This document shows positions 52,730-63,003 of a stretch of DNA of 64,000 nucleotides, piece after piece (position 1 is the first letter of the stretch; each line of letters starts with the position of its first letter). Source of the stretch: an uncultured Shinella sp. Its GTDB lineage: Bacteria; Pseudomonadota; Alphaproteobacteria; Rhizobiales; Rhizobiaceae. The stretch is from positions 107,085-171,084 of the forward strand of contig NZ_CAMLFY010000002.1 in NCBI RefSeq assembly GCF_946479415.1, written 5' to 3'. A model generated the notes under the pieces. That model had not been told where the DNA came from. It made no database searches and saw only the letters and a program-made list of their open reading frames with translations. The position numbers were made by a program, and so were the translations under genes.

Positions 52730-55215
52730 GCCTGATCTCCCTTATGGAACGGCAGCTTGAAGCGCTTGAGGCGCAGCGCATTCGAGACGACGAAGACGCT
52801 GGACAGCGCCATGGCACCCGCCGCCAGCGCCGGGGAAAGCTGGATGCCGAAAGACGGATAGAGGAAACCCGCAGCAACCGGGACCAGGGCGACATTATAA
52901 CCGAACGCCCAGAACAGGTTCTGCCTTATGTTGCGCATGGTCGCCCGCGACAGGGCGATACCGACGGCGACACCGCGCATGTCGCCGGCCATCAGCACGA
53001 TGTCGGCGCTTTCGATGGCCACGTCCGTGCCGGTGCCGATGGCAATGCCCGTGTCGGCCGCCGCCAGCGCCGGTGCATCGTTGATGCCATCGCCGACGAA
53101 GGCGACTTTCTTTGCCCCATCGGCGGAAAGCGCCTTCACGGCGGCTACCTTGCCATCGGGCAGGACCTCGGCCATTACCTTGCCGATCCCGAGCTTCGCG
53201 GCCACGGCCTCGGCGGTGCGGCGGTTGTCGCCCGTAATCATCGCGACCTCGATGCCGAGCGCCCTCAGCGCCGACACGGCCTCCTTCGTCGTCGGTTTGA
53301 CCGGATCGGTGACGGCGAACAGGGCCGCAAGCCTGCCGTCGATGGCAGCATAAAGCGGCGAGGCACCCTCGGCGGCCAGCCGCTCGGCATCGTCAGCGAA
53401 GACGGAGGTGTCGAGTCCGAGGGAGTTCACGAACCCTGCGGAGCCCGCCTGCACCTTTCGGCCGGCGACGACGGCCGAGATGCCTTGGCCGGAGATCGCC
53501 ACGAAATCGCCGGCTGCGGAAAGCTCGATCCCCTCGTTCACTGCGGCCTCGTGAATGGCGGCGGCAATCGGATGCTCCGAATGGACTTCCGCAGCAGCGA
53601 CTAGGGCAAGTACCTCTTCGCGCGCAAAACCCTCCGCCGGAATGATTTCGGTCAAGGTCGGATGGCCGAGCGTCAGCGTGCCGGTCTTGTCGACGGCGAC
53701 GATGTCCGTTGCCTCGAGCGTTTGCAGCGCCGTGCCCCGGCGGAAGAGCACGCCGAGTTCGGCGGCGCGGCCGGTGCCGGTGATGACCGAGGTCGGCGTC
53801 GCGAGCCCCATGGCGCAGGGGCAGGCGATGATGAGCACCGCCACCGCATTGACCAGCGCATGGGCCAGAACCGGGCTCGGCCCGAAGACCAGCCAGAGGC
53901 CGAACGTCAGAAGTGCGACGGCCATGACGGCGGGCACGAACCATTGCGTGACGCGATCGACCAGCGCCTGGATCGGTAGTTTCGCCGCCTGCGCATCCTC
54001 GACCATGCGGATGATCTGCGAGAGAGCCGTATCGGCGCCCACGCGGGTGGCGCTGAAGGTGAAGGAACCCGTCGTGTTGACGGTGCCGCCGGTGACGCTG
54101 TCGCCCGCCTTGCGTGCGACGGGCATCGGCTCGCCTGAAATCATGGATTCGTCGATATAGGAACTGCCCTCCGTCACCTCGCCATCGACCGGCACTTTCT
54201 CGCCCGGCCGCACGAGAACCATGTCACCGGGCACGACGCTTTCCAGCGGCACGTCCTCGGCCTTGCCATCCCGCAGCACGCGGGCGGACTTGGCGCGCAG
54301 GCCCGCCAGATGGCGGATCGCCTCACCGGTGCGGCCCTTGGCGCGTGCTTCCAGATAGCGGCCGGCGAGGATCAGCGTGACGATGACGGCCGCCGCCTCG
54401 AAATAGACATTCGCCGTGCCGCCCGGCAACAGGGCCGGCGCGAAGGTGGCGAAGGTCGAAAAACTCCAGGCGGCGAGCGTTCCGATCACCACAAGCGAAT
54501 TCATATCCGGCGCAAGGCGCAGCAGGCTCGGCACCCCCTTGCGGAAAAAGCGCAAACCCGGCCCCGCGAGCACCAGCGTCGCCAGGATGAACTGGATGAG
54601 GCGACTCGTCTGAATGCCCAGCGTTTCGTGGATGAAGTGGCCGAAGGCGGGGAAGGCATGCGCCCCCATCACCATCACGAAGAGCGGCGCCGTCAGAAGG
54701 GCGGCAATCGTGAGATCGCGCCGCAGAATTTTGGCTTCGCCCGCCCTGCGATCTTCTTCGGTAGGGGCGGTGGCTGTCTCCCGAATAGCCTTGTAGCCGA
54801 TCCGCTCGATGGCAGCGGCAACGTCCTCAAAGGAAACGGCCCCTCTGAGGAAACGCACGCGGGCACGCTCCTGCGCAAGGTTCGCGGTCGCATCGAGAAC
54901 GCCCGGAAGGGCTTTCAGCGCTTTTTCCACCCGGCCGATGCAGGAGGCACAGGTCATGCCCTCGACAGGAAATTCGAGCACATCTTCGGCGACACCGTAA
55001 CCGGCCTTTCGCACCGCCTCCGCAACGGCGGCGGCGTCGGCCGCGCCCACGAAGGTCACGTCGGCCTTCTCGGTCGCGAGATTGACGGCGGCGCCGGAGA
55101 CGCCCGGCACCTTCTCGATGGCCTTTTCGACCCGGCGCACGCAGGACGCACAGGTCATGTCGGAAATGGAAAGCTTGATCGTCTGCCGCTCTGCTGACGG
55201 CACCAGGGTAAGCAT
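52726..55215 (-). CDS. copA: Copper-exporting P-type ATPase
   Basis: An 829-residue P1B-type ATPase. Two N-terminal metal-binding domains have MTCASC at about residues 20 and 86. The ion-path motif is CPC ([13 protein letters not shown] near residue 470), the phosphorylated Asp in DKTGTLTLG near 513, the His-Pro motif HSEHP near 555, and the hinge GDGINDAP near 708. CPC and paired CxxC domains identify Cu(I) transport (also called actP in rhizobia). It is co-transcribed with cueR. Confidence 0.95.
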   Translation of the reverse strand: MLTLVPSAERQTIKLSISDMTCASCVRRVEKAIEKVPGVSGAAVNLATEKADVTFVGAADAAAVAEAVRKAGYGVAEDVLEFPVEGMTCASCIGRVEKALKALPGVLDATANLAQERARVRFLRGAVSFEDVAAAIERIGYKAIRETATAPTEEDRRAGEAKILRRDLTIAALLTAPLFVMVMGAHAFPAFGHFIHETLGIQTSRLIQFILATLVLAGPGLRFFRKGVPSLLRLAPDMNSLVVIGTLAAWSFSTFATFAPALLPGGTANVYFEAAAVIVTLILAGRYLEARAKGRTGEAIRHLAGLRAKSARVLRDGKAEDVPLESVVPGDMVLVRPGEKVPVDGEVTEGSSYIDESMISGEPMPVARKAGDSVTGGTVNTTGSFTFSATRVGADTALSQIIRMVEDAQAAKLPIQALVDRVTQWFVPAVMAVALLTFGLWLVFGPSPVLAHALVNAVAVLIIACPCAMGLATPTSVITGTGRAAELGVLFRRGTALQTLEATDIVAVDKTGTLTLGHPTLTEIIPAEGFAREEVLALVAAAEVHSEHPIAAAIHEAAVNEGIELSAAGDFVAISGQGISAVVAGRKVQAGSAGFVNSLGLDTSVFADDAERLAAEGASPLYAAIDGRLAALFAVTDPVKPTTKEAVSALRALGIEVAMITGDNRRTAEAVAAKLGIGKVMAEVLPDGKVAAVKALSADGAKKVAFVGDGINDAPALAAADTGIAIGTGTDVAIESADIVLMAGDMRGVAVGIALSRATMRNIRQNLFWAFGYNVALVPVAAGFLYPSFGIQLSPALAAGAMALSSVFVVSNALRLKRFKLPFHKGDQA

Positions 55216-55279
55216 GATGCACCTTCATCCCGAAGCTCTCCTTTGATCCGGCATAGACCAAAGGAGGCCGCTTCATATT

Positions 55280-55314
55280 GGATAGATCGTGCACCTTCCC
55301 ATCATGTCAAGGTG
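55280..55314 (-). promoter_or_regulatory. CueR-type promoter of copA
   Basis: CACCTT and AAGGTG flank an 11-bp centre (55292-55314). TTGACA (minus strand, 55305-55310) lies inside this dyad and is 19 bp from CTATCC (55280-55285). The long spacer and overlapping dyad are the form that MerR proteins remodel. Confidence 0.7.
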
Positions 55315-55331
55315 AAGCGGCTTTTTGCCGC

Positions 55332-55541
55332 TCAGTCGGCTGCGACGGGCGAATAGCCCTCGGCCTCGATGACGGAAGCCACGGCGCTGCGGTCGCCGGC
55401 ATGGTCGATCGCGACGCGCTTGGTCGAGAGATCGATATCGACCTTCGCAGCAGGATAGGCAGCAAGCACGGCGCTCGTGATGGTCTTGGCGCAGTGGCCG
55501 CAGGTCATGTCGGATACGGTGAAGGAAAGGGTCTCACTCAT
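55332..55541 (-). CDS. copZ: Copper chaperone CopZ
   Basis: A 69-residue heavy-metal-associated domain protein with the Cu(I) site MTCGHC at about residues 14-19 and a ferredoxin-like fold pattern. The start at 55541 is chosen for CAGGAG seven bases upstream; a longer frame adds unrelated residues. CopZ hands copper to CopA. It has its own CueR-type promoter upstream and lies 116 bp upstream of copA on the same strand. Confidence 0.9.
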   Translation of the reverse strand: MSETLSFTVSDMTCGHCAKTITSAVLAAYPAAKVDIDLSTKRVAIDHAGDRSAVASVIEAEGYSPVAAD

Positions 55542-55575
55542 GGGCAGGCTCCTGATTTGCCTTTGCATGGTGAAG

Positions 55576-55597
55576 CCTTCCCCCATGGCAAGGTCAA
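55576..55597 (-). promoter_or_regulatory. CueR-type promoter of copZ
   Basis: Minus-strand TTGACC overlaps a CCTT/AAGG dyad (55576-55593), close to the Escherichia coli copA promoter layout as I recall it. It lies 35-56 bp before the copZ ATG. Confidence 0.65.
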
Positions 55598-55625
55598 GCC
55601 CTGCCCATCCAGGATGTTTCGGCAC

Positions 55626-56798
55626 TCAAACAAGTGAGAAACCATTGAGACGCTCCTTCAACAAGGCGATCGTTTGCGTGTCGGCATTGGCAAAGGCGAA
55701 CCGCAGGTAACCTTCCTGGCCGGCGCCGAAGTAGCTGCCGGGAAGGCAGAGAATTCCGGCTTCCTTGGCGAGCTTTTCCGCGACGCGGGCAGACGGCACA
55801 CCTTCGAAGGGATGGCCGATAAAGGCGAAATAGGCGCCGACGGCTCCCACCTTCCAGGCCGGCGCACCCGCCATGGTGGACAGCAGCGCCTCGACCCGGC
55901 GCGCGATCTCCAGCCGGTTCCCCTCCCGCCAATCGGCGAGAATCGGCAGTGCGGTTGCCACGGCAGCCTGCGCCGAACGCGGCGGACAGATCTGCAGATT
56001 GTCCATGATCTTCGCCACCTGCTCGACGACATCGGCACCCGCCGTGATAGCGCCGAGGCGATGGCCGGGAATGCAGAAGGATTTCGAGAAGCTGTAGAGG
56101 CCGATCAGCGTGTTCTCCCAGCCCGCCCGGCCGAACAGATCATGCGGACGACCCGCACCGGCCGGCAGGAAGTCGCGATAGGTCTCATCGAGAATGAGCC
56201 AGATGCCGCGGGAGGCGCACAGGTCGTAGATCGCCGAAAGCAAGGCCGGCGGATAGACGGCACCGGTCGGATTGTTCGGCGAAACGAGCGCCAGCGCCCG
56301 CACATCCGGCGTGATCGCCGCTGCGATCGTCGCGACATCGGGCAGGAAACCGTTTGCGGCATCGCAGGCGGCGAAGCGCGTCTTGATGCCGAGCATCGCA
56401 AGCGTGGTTTCCTGGTTGAAATAATAGGGGTCCGTCATCAGGACGGCATCGCCCGCGCCAGCAATCGCCATCGCGGCGCAGATGAAGGCCTGATTGCAGC
56501 CGGCCGTGACATGAACATTGCCCGCGGCGAGCGGCACGCCGTAGGTTTCGGAGAGATGCTCCGCATAGGCCTTGCGCAGGCTGTGCTCACCCTCGATCGG
56601 GCCATAGCCTGTATAGGCGCGCGAGGCGGCGTATTCACCAAGCAGGCGCAGCATGTCTGGATGCGGCGGATAACCGGGCACGGCCTGCGAGAAATCGATC
56701 ATCGGGCCGCTGCGGCCATCATAGGCATCGCCCCAGGCGAAGACATGCGGGATCGGCGGGGCGGCGAGGGTTTCGACGAGCGGATTGAAGCGAGGCAT
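55626..56798 (-). CDS. Class I/II PLP-dependent aminotransferase
   Basis: A 390-residue aminotransferase. NPTGAVYPP near residue 185 binds substrate and cofactor, and the PLP lysine is in YSFSKSFCIPGHRLG near 240. The C-terminal arginine region LPGSYFG follows. It lies 17 bases after the LysR gene on the same strand, so it belongs to the ureohydrolase regulon. An arginine-pyruvate transaminase-like or kynurenine-type activity would fit, but the amino donor is unknown. Confidence 0.88.
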   Translation of the reverse strand: MPRFNPLVETLAAPPIPHVFAWGDAYDGRSGPMIDFSQAVPGYPPHPDMLRLLGEYAASRAYTGYGPIEGEHSLRKAYAEHLSETYGVPLAAGNVHVTAGCNQAFICAAMAIAGAGDAVLMTDPYYFNQETTLAMLGIKTRFAACDAANGFLPDVATIAAAITPDVRALALVSPNNPTGAVYPPALLSAIYDLCASRGIWLILDETYRDFLPAGAGRPHDLFGRAGWENTLIGLYSFSKSFCIPGHRLGAITAGADVVEQVAKIMDNLQICPPRSAQAAVATALPILADWREGNRLEIARRVEALLSTMAGAPAWKVGAVGAYFAFIGHPFEGVPSARVAEKLAKEAGILCLPGSYFGAGQEGYLRFAFANADTQTIALLKERLNGFSLV

Positions 56799-56815
56799 GG
56801 TCAGTTCCGTGGTGA

Positions 56816-57826
56816 TCAGGCGCGGGTCTTGCGCTGGGGGTTGGACGTGGTCCGGCGTTCGGCCGACATCGGGCGAAGGGGTTCAGTTGCGCGGCCGCCA
56901 CGACCGCGCAGCAGCATGCGGGCAGAGGTCTGCGGCTCGGGTAGGCTTTCTTCGAGCGACGCGAACAGCCAATCGATGAAGACCTTCACGATCGGCGCCT
57001 GCCGCACGGATTGCCGGCAGGCGACATAGAAGGCGTCATTGGCGGGCACGGTCAGATCGAACGGCACGACCAGTTCGCCGCGCGCGATAAGGTGGCTGGC
57101 GGTAATCGTATCGCCGAGCGCAATGCCCTGGCCATGCAGGGCGGCCTCGGTGGAAAGGCGCGCATCGCTCATGAAGTGCTGGCGCCCGCGCACGATATCG
57201 ATGGCATCGGCTGCCGAAAGCCAGGTGCTCCATTCGCGGCCGTCGTCACCATGAAACAGCGTATGATCGGAAAGATCGCGCAGTGAGCGAAGCGGGCGGC
57301 TGTTGAGAAGGGTAGGGCTGGCGACTGGAAAAAGCTCCAGTCGAGACCAAAGCCGCGTCCAGTAGTCCGGCCAGTTTCCATCGCCATAGAGCACGCTGAC
57401 ATCCGTATCGAGCGAACGCAGGTTTTCCGGGTCATTGGCGGCGATCAGCGTGACGCGCACGCCGGGGAACTGATCTGTGAAGGTGTTGAGGCGCGGGATG
57501 AGCCAAAGGGAAAGCAGGGCCGGCACGCAGGTGACGGTGAGATCGCCGCTCGTCTCCGGCTGCTTCATCAAGGCGGTCGCCGCCGCGATTTCGCCAAAGG
57601 CATTGGTGACGGCGGGCAGCAGCAGCGCGCCCTGCGGCGTCAGCTTCAGTCGCTTGCCGCCGCGTTCGAAAAGCGCCGTGCCGAGCGATTCCTCAAGTGC
57701 CTTGATCTGATGGCTGACGGCACCGTGCGTCACGTTCAGTTCCCGCGCGGCAGCCGATACGGCGCCGCGACGGGCGGTCGCCTCGAAGGCGCGGAGCGGA
57801 TTGAGCGGCGGCAGGCGCGCGGTCAT
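56816..57826 (-). CDS. LysR-family regulator (GcvA-like)
   Basis: A 336-residue regulator. The N-terminal helix-turn-helix (LRAFEATARRGAVSAAARELNVTHGAVSHQIKALEE) is LysR type, with GAVSHQIK as in GcvA-like members, then the substrate-binding domain. The start at 57826 is preferred. Divergent from the ureohydrolase-transporter operon and co-transcribed with the aminotransferase. A GTGA-N7-TCAC dyad at 57845-57859 lies in its promoter region. Confidence 0.9.
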   Translation of the reverse strand: MTARLPPLNPLRAFEATARRGAVSAAARELNVTHGAVSHQIKALEESLGTALFERGGKRLKLTPQGALLLPAVTNAFGEIAAATALMKQPETSGDLTVTCVPALLSLWLIPRLNTFTDQFPGVRVTLIAANDPENLRSLDTDVSVLYGDGNWPDYWTRLWSRLELFPVASPTLLNSRPLRSLRDLSDHTLFHGDDGREWSTWLSAADAIDIVRGRQHFMSDARLSTEAALHGQGIALGDTITASHLIARGELVVPFDLTVPANDAFYVACRQSVRQAPIVKVFIDWLFASLEESLPEPQTSARMLLRGRGGRATEPLRPMSAERRTTSNPQRKTRA

Positions 57827-57844
57827 GGGCGGAGAACCAGATAT

Positions 57845-57859
57845 GTGAATTTTTCTCAC
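57845..57859. promoter_or_regulatory. LysR-type box
   Basis: GTGAATTTTTCTCAC has arms GTGA and TCAC with seven bases between, a T-N11-A form commonly bound by LysR regulators. It is in the 185-bp region between the LysR gene and the ureohydrolase. Confidence 0.5.
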
Positions 57860-58011
57860 GCCAATCGCTATAACAATGTCAATTGCTTTTCCAGCCGTTT
57901 TATTACGATACTATGAAGAACGAGGGCAAAGACCCCGGGGGAACACATCGAAACGCTTTTGATCCGGCCCCCGGTCTGCCCGCATTTTTCATTTGCGATG
58001 AGGTAGGCACG

Positions 58012-59064
58012 ATGAGCGGCAGCAAGCTGGACGAACTCAAGGCGAAATACGGCGCAAGCCATGGTGGCGAGATGTTCGATCCCGCCTTCCGCAAGGTCGC
58101 CGACAAGATCTTCACCAAGAATGGCACCCGCCTTGCCCCCTATGCCGGCGTCCCGACCTTTCTCTCCGCACCCTATATGCAGGTCGATGCCAGTGAACCG
58201 GATTTCGGCAACCTGCAGGTCGCCATCACCGGCGTGCCGATGGATCTCGGTGTCACAAACCGCCCCGGCTCGCGCTTCGGACCCCGCGCCATGCGCACCA
58301 TCGAGCGCATCGGCCCCTACAACCACGTGCTCGATTGCGCACCGGTGCAGGAACTGCGCGTGGCCGATATCGGCGACGTGCCCTTCCAGAGCCGCTATCG
58401 CCTCGAACTCAGCCATGACGACATCGAGAAGCGCTTCAACCAGATCGTCGATGCCGGCGTAATCCCGCTTGCCGTCGGTGGCGACCATTCGATTACCCAT
58501 CCGATCATGAAGGCGGTCGGCAAGAAGCAGCCGGTCGGCATGATCCATATCGACGCCCATTGCGACACCGGCGGCATGTTCGACCAGACGAAGTTCCACC
58601 ACGGCGGCCCGTTCCGCAACGCGGTGCTCGACGGCGTGCTCGACCCGACCCGCACCATCCAGATCGGCATTCGCGGCTCCTCGGAATATCTTTGGGAGTT
58701 TTCCTACGAATCCGGCATGACCGTCATCCATGCCGAAGAGGTGAGCGGGCTGGGCATTCCCGCCATCATCGAAAAGGCGAAAGCCATCGTCGGCGACGGT
58801 CCGACCTATCTTTCCTTCGATATCGACAGCCTCGACCCGAGCTTCGCGCCCGGAACCGGCACGCCGGAAATCGGCGGCCTCACGACGCGCGAGGTTCTGG
58901 AGCTCATCCGCGGCCTCAAGGGCATCAACCTCGTCGGCGGCGACGTGGTGGAAGTCGCCCCGCAATATGACGCCACGACCAACAGCGCGCATGCCGGCGC
59001 ACAGGTTCTGTTTGAAATTCTGAGCCTCATGGTTTTCAGCCCTTCCGTGGCCCGGACGGCCTGA
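58012..59064 (+). CDS. Ureohydrolase, agmatinase/guanidinobutyrase family
   Basis: A 350-residue manganese ureohydrolase. The metal ligands are present: GGDHS near residue 164, IDAHCD near 185, and FDIDSLDP near 272. TKFHHGGPFR near 200 is the substrate loop. The start MSGSKLDELKAK at 58012 follows GAGGTAGG; an upstream ATG lies in the operator region. Family members remove urea from agmatine, guanidinobutyrate, guanidinopropionate or guanidine; the loop is not diagnostic by eye. Head gene of an operon with a PotABCD-type importer and a nitrilase. Confidence 0.88.
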   Translation: MSGSKLDELKAKYGASHGGEMFDPAFRKVADKIFTKNGTRLAPYAGVPTFLSAPYMQVDASEPDFGNLQVAITGVPMDLGVTNRPGSRFGPRAMRTIERIGPYNHVLDCAPVQELRVADIGDVPFQSRYRLELSHDDIEKRFNQIVDAGVIPLAVGGDHSITHPIMKAVGKKQPVGMIHIDAHCDTGGMFDQTKFHHGGPFRNAVLDGVLDPTRTIQIGIRGSSEYLWEFSYESGMTVIHAEEVSGLGIPAIIEKAKAIVGDGPTYLSFDIDSLDPSFAPGTGTPEIGGLTTREVLELIRGLKGINLVGGDVVEVAPQYDATTNSAHAGAQVLFEILSLMVFSPSVARTA

Positions 59065-59132
59065 CGTAGAATAGCAACAACGGGAACGCTCCGGCCGGAT
59101 CGACCGGTCGGCCCAACAGGAGAAAAACCACC

Positions 59133-60221
59133 ATGCGTGATATCCTCAAGACCAATGTCAGCCGCCGCGCCGTGCTGGGTGCGGGCGTTGCCGGCGCCTC
59201 GATGCTTGCCATGCCGGCGGTGCTGCGCGCGCAGGACAAGTCGCTGAAGGTCGGCGTCTACGGCGGCTATTTCAAGGATTCCTTCGACAAGAACATCTTT
59301 GCGGATTTCACCAAGGAGACGGGCATCGCCATCGAATCCGTCGCCGAGCCGACCGGTGAAGCCTGGCTCGTCCAGCTCGAGCAGGCCGCCAAGGCCGGTC
59401 AGGCACCGGCCGACGTCTCCATGATGTCGCAGGTCGCCATGTTGAAGGGCCAGTCGACGGATCTCTGGGCAACGCTCGACACGGCAAAGATCCCGAACGC
59501 GTCGAACCTCATTGACCATTTCGTCAACAAGTATCCGGATGGCCGCGTCGCGGGCATCGGTGCCGTCGCCTGGTACATCACGCTCGTCACCAACACGGAT
59601 GTCTTCAAGGAAGCCCCGACGTCCTGGTCGGCTCTCTGGGATCCGGCAAATGCCGACAAGCTCGGTCTGCTGGCGCTCGTCTCCAACTCCTTCCTGCTCG
59701 AAGTGACGGCAAAGACCCATTTCGGCGGCACGAACGCGCTCGACACCGAAGAAGGCCTCCTGAAGGCTTTCGAAAAGCTCGCCGAAGTGAAGCCGAACGT
59801 GCGCCTGTGGTATCGCGACGAAGCCCAGTTCGAGCAGTCGCTGAAGTCGGGCGAAATCCCGATGGGCCAGTACTATCACGACGTGACGGGCCTTGCCGCC
59901 AAGGATGGCCAGCCGGTCCGCTCTACCTTCCCGAAGGAAGGCGGCATCATGGATTCCGGTTGCTGGGCGCTGTCGCGCGCCTCGAGCAAGGTCGAGGAAG
60001 CCCACACCTTCATCAACTACATGAGCCAGCCGAAGATCCAGGCGCTGCTGTCGCGCAAGGTCGGCACCGCGCCCACCGTCAAGCGCGACCTCCTCGACCT
60101 CACGGCAGAAGAATTCGCAGCCGTGTCGTCGGATATCGATCCGATCATTCCGCGCTACGACCTCTACACGTCCAAGGCCGACTGGCTGAACCAGAAGTGG
60201 ACGGAAATGATCGCGGGCTGA
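59133..60221 (+). CDS. PotD-like periplasmic binding protein
   Basis: A 362-residue extracellular solute-binding protein. The signal peptide MRDILKTNVSRRAVLGAGV has a twin-arginine-like SRRAVLG and a cleavage region AVLRAQ. Family features: GGYFKDSFDKNIFADF and YYHDVTGL. First component of the importer that follows the ureohydrolase, so a guanidino or polyamine ligand is likely. Confidence 0.9.
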   Translation: MRDILKTNVSRRAVLGAGVAGASMLAMPAVLRAQDKSLKVGVYGGYFKDSFDKNIFADFTKETGIAIESVAEPTGEAWLVQLEQAAKAGQAPADVSMMSQVAMLKGQSTDLWATLDTAKIPNASNLIDHFVNKYPDGRVAGIGAVAWYITLVTNTDVFKEAPTSWSALWDPANADKLGLLALVSNSFLLEVTAKTHFGGTNALDTEEGLLKAFEKLAEVKPNVRLWYRDEAQFEQSLKSGEIPMGQYYHDVTGLAAKDGQPVRSTFPKEGGIMDSGCWALSRASSKVEEAHTFINYMSQPKIQALLSRKVGTAPTVKRDLLDLTAEEFAAVSSDIDPIIPRYDLYTSKADWLNQKWTEMIAG

Positions 60222-60319
60222 TAAGCCCGATCGAGCGTCCATAACTTCGCTCGGCCGCCAGCGAAAAGGCAATGCTGGCGGCCGAGTGCCTTGAACCAAA
60301 CGCGCCGAGCGGAGAACCA

Positions 60320-61354
60320 ATGTCCGGACTGACCCTCCAGAACGTCACCAAGCAATTCGGCACGTTTACGGCCGTCAAGAATGTCGAACTGACCGTGCCG
60401 CATGGCACGTTCGTCTGCCTTCTCGGCCCATCGGGCTGCGGCAAGACCACGCTGATGCGTATGGTGGCCGGTCTCGACTTGCCGACCGGCGGCGCGATCA
60501 AGCTGGACGGCAAGGACATCACGAATGTTCCCACCCACAAGCGCGACCTCGGCATGGTCTTCCAGTCGCTCGCGCTCTTCCCGCACCTGACGGTCGGCGA
60601 GAACATCGCCTATTCGCTGCGCATCCGCGGCGTCGGCAAGGAGGAGCAGAAGAAGCGCGTCGATGAGCTTCTTTCGATGATCCACCTTACCGGTTATGCC
60701 GACCGCCCGGTCGCCAAACTCTCCGGCGGCCAGCGCCAGCGCGTGGCGATTGCCCGTGCGCTCGCCATCTCGCCGAAACTCTTCCTGCTCGACGAGCCGC
60801 TTTCGGCGCTCGACGCCAAGCTGCGCGAGGCCATGCAGGTCGAGCTGCGCCAGTTGCAGCAGCGCCTCGGCATCACCACCATCGTCGTCACCCACGACCA
60901 GCGCGAAGCCATGACCATGGCCGACACCGTGGTCGTGATGAGCGGCGGCGAAATCCGCCAGGCCGCGGCACCTGTGGAAATCTACCGCCGTCCCGCCGAC
61001 ACCTTCGTCGCCGACTTCATCGGCATGACGAACCTCATCGACTTCAAAGCCGACGGCACCGGCGCCAGCGTGCTCGGCGCGTCGATATCAGGCCTTGCCG
61101 TTCCCGCCGACCTGAAATCCGGCATCATCTCGGTGCGCCCGGAAGACGTGCATCTCACAGCACCGGGCGACGCTCCGGTCACCGGCACCGTCACCTTCGT
61201 GCGCGATCTCGGCGGCACGATCGAGACCTTCGTTGAGGCCGGCGGCAAGCAGATCGTCGCCGTCTCCATGCCGAATGCCCGGCCGGACGTGTCCGTCGGC
61301 CAATCCGTCGGCGTCCAGCTCAACCCCGGCGATTGCGTGGTGCTCAAGTCATGA
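60320..61354 (+). CDS. PotA-like ABC transporter ATP-binding protein
   Basis: A 344-residue ATPase with Walker A GPSGCGKTTLM near residue 36, signature LSGGQRQR near 134, and Walker B LLDEPLSALD near 156, then a TOBE-type regulatory domain. GGAGA precedes the ATG at 60320. Its stop overlaps the next permease start (ATGA). Confidence 0.93.
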   Translation: MSGLTLQNVTKQFGTFTAVKNVELTVPHGTFVCLLGPSGCGKTTLMRMVAGLDLPTGGAIKLDGKDITNVPTHKRDLGMVFQSLALFPHLTVGENIAYSLRIRGVGKEEQKKRVDELLSMIHLTGYADRPVAKLSGGQRQRVAIARALAISPKLFLLDEPLSALDAKLREAMQVELRQLQQRLGITTIVVTHDQREAMTMADTVVVMSGGEIRQAAAPVEIYRRPADTFVADFIGMTNLIDFKADGTGASVLGASISGLAVPADLKSGIISVRPEDVHLTAPGDAPVTGTVTFVRDLGGTIETFVEAGGKQIVAVSMPNARPDVSVGQSVGVQLNPGDCVVLKS

Positions 61355-62205
61355 GACGCGAAGCCCCGCAAAAACTCACGGACTACGGCCCGCTCGTCTT
61401 CCCCGCGGGCATGCTCATCACCTTCTTCGTCGTGCCCTTCGCGACGATGATCGCGGTCTCGTTCTTCAAGCGCAATCCCTCCGGCTTCTACACGCCGGAC
61501 TTCGTCTTCGAGAATTACGCCCGGTTCCTCAGCCTGTTCTTCGGCAAGGTGCTCGGCTTCTCGCTGTTTCTCGCCGTCACCGTCGCGATCTGCTGCATCG
61601 TGCTGGCCGTGCCCTTCACCTATCTCCTGTCGCGCGCCAGGCGCAGAACGCAGGTGCTCTGGCTGGTCGCGCTGCTGTCGATCCTCTCGCTGTCGGAAGT
61701 CATCATCGGTTTTGCCTGGTCGACGCTCTTCTCACGGACCGCCGGCATTACCAATCTTCTCGTGATGCTCGGCATCATGGCAGAACCGGTGGCGCTGAAC
61801 CCGAGTTTCGGTGCGGTGCTGACGGCCATGACCTATCAGGCGCTGCCCTATACCGTGCTCGTGCTCTATCCCGCCCTCGTGCGGCTCGATCCGACGTTGA
61901 CGGAGGCCGCGCGCACGCTTGGCGCGTCGCCGATCAAATCCTTCTTCACCGTCGTCGTGCCGGCGCTCCGGAACACCATCGTCGCCACGCTGATCATGGT
62001 CTTCATCTTCGCGCTCGGCTCCTACCTCTTGCCGCAGATCCTCGGCCGGCCGCAGCACTGGACGCTCTCGGTGCTCATCACCGACCAGGCGATCTACCAG
62101 TCCAACATGCCGTTCGCCGCCGCCATGGCCGTGTTCCTCGTGCTCGTCACGCTCGGCCTCGTGGCACTGACGGTCATTGCCGGCCGCAAGGGAGAAGCCG
62201 CATGA
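61351..62205 (+). CDS. PotB-like ABC transporter permease
   Basis: A 284-residue inner-membrane permease with six segments. The EAA loop LTEAARTLGASPIKSFFTVVVPALRN near residue 185 is clear. The ATG at 61351 overlaps the ATPase stop and is preferred to one six codons up. Its own stop overlaps the next permease start. Confidence 0.92.
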   Translation: MRREAPQKLTDYGPLVFPAGMLITFFVVPFATMIAVSFFKRNPSGFYTPDFVFENYARFLSLFFGKVLGFSLFLAVTVAICCIVLAVPFTYLLSRARRRTQVLWLVALLSILSLSEVIIGFAWSTLFSRTAGITNLLVMLGIMAEPVALNPSFGAVLTAMTYQALPYTVLVLYPALVRLDPTLTEAARTLGASPIKSFFTVVVPALRNTIVATLIMVFIFALGSYLLPQILGRPQHWTLSVLITDQAIYQSNMPFAAAMAVFLVLVTLGLVALTVIAGRKGEAA

Positions 62206-62999
62206 ACGGGTTTCTGCAGAAGGCCTATTTCGGCCTCATCGGCCTCTTCCTGTCACTACCGATCATTGTCGTCGCCGGTGTTTCGGTGAACGAAAAGCAG
62301 GACCTCGCCTTCCCGCCCAAAGGGTTCTCGCTTGGCTGGTACGGCGAAATCTTCGCCAATGTCGAATGGCGCAATGCGCTTTTCGCCTCGGTCACGCTGG
62401 CCGCACTGTCCGCCGCCGTCGCGCTCTTGATCGCGCTGCCGCTCGCCTGGTTCCTCTGGCGGCGCCACGCGCCCTGGGCAAACATCTTCCAGCTGCTCGG
62501 CATCGCACCCTTCACGCTGCCGCCTGTCATCACGGCCCTGGGCCTGCTCACCTTCTGGGCGGCGACCGGCTTCTACGGCCAGCCCGCCACCGCCGTCATC
62601 AGCCACGCCATCTTCTTCGTGACGCTGCCGCTGGTGACGCTGTCGCTCGGCTTCTCCTCCATCGACCGTTCGCTGGTGGAAGCCGCCGCGACGATGGGTG
62701 CTGATGACCGCACGATCTTCCGCACGGTTGTCCTGCCGCTGATCCTGCCCTACCTCATCTCCGGCTATGCCTTCGCCTTCGTCCTGTCGCTCAACGAATA
62801 TATCGTTGCCTACATGACGATCGGCTTCACGATGGAGACGCTGCCGATCAAGATCTTCAACGCCCTGCGCTACGGCTATACGCCGACCATGGCCTCGGTG
62901 ACGATCCTGTTCGTGGCGATCGCGGCCACCATCTTCGGCCTCGTCGCGCGCTTTGGCGATCTGCCGAAACTGCTCGGCGCCATGTCGTCAAAGGATTGA
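62202..62999 (+). CDS. PotC-like ABC transporter permease
   Basis: A 265-residue inner-membrane permease with six segments and the EAA loop LVEAAATMGADDRTIFRTVVLPLILP near residue 160. The start MNGFLQKAYFG at 62202 overlaps the previous stop (ATGA). It completes the importer. Confidence 0.92.
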   Translation: MNGFLQKAYFGLIGLFLSLPIIVVAGVSVNEKQDLAFPPKGFSLGWYGEIFANVEWRNALFASVTLAALSAAVALLIALPLAWFLWRRHAPWANIFQLLGIAPFTLPPVITALGLLTFWAATGFYGQPATAVISHAIFFVTLPLVTLSLGFSSIDRSLVEAAATMGADDRTIFRTVVLPLILPYLISGYAFAFVLSLNEYIVAYMTIGFTMETLPIKIFNALRYGYTPTMASVTILFVAIAATIFGLVARFGDLPKLLGAMSSKD

Positions 63000-63003
63000 G
63001 ATC

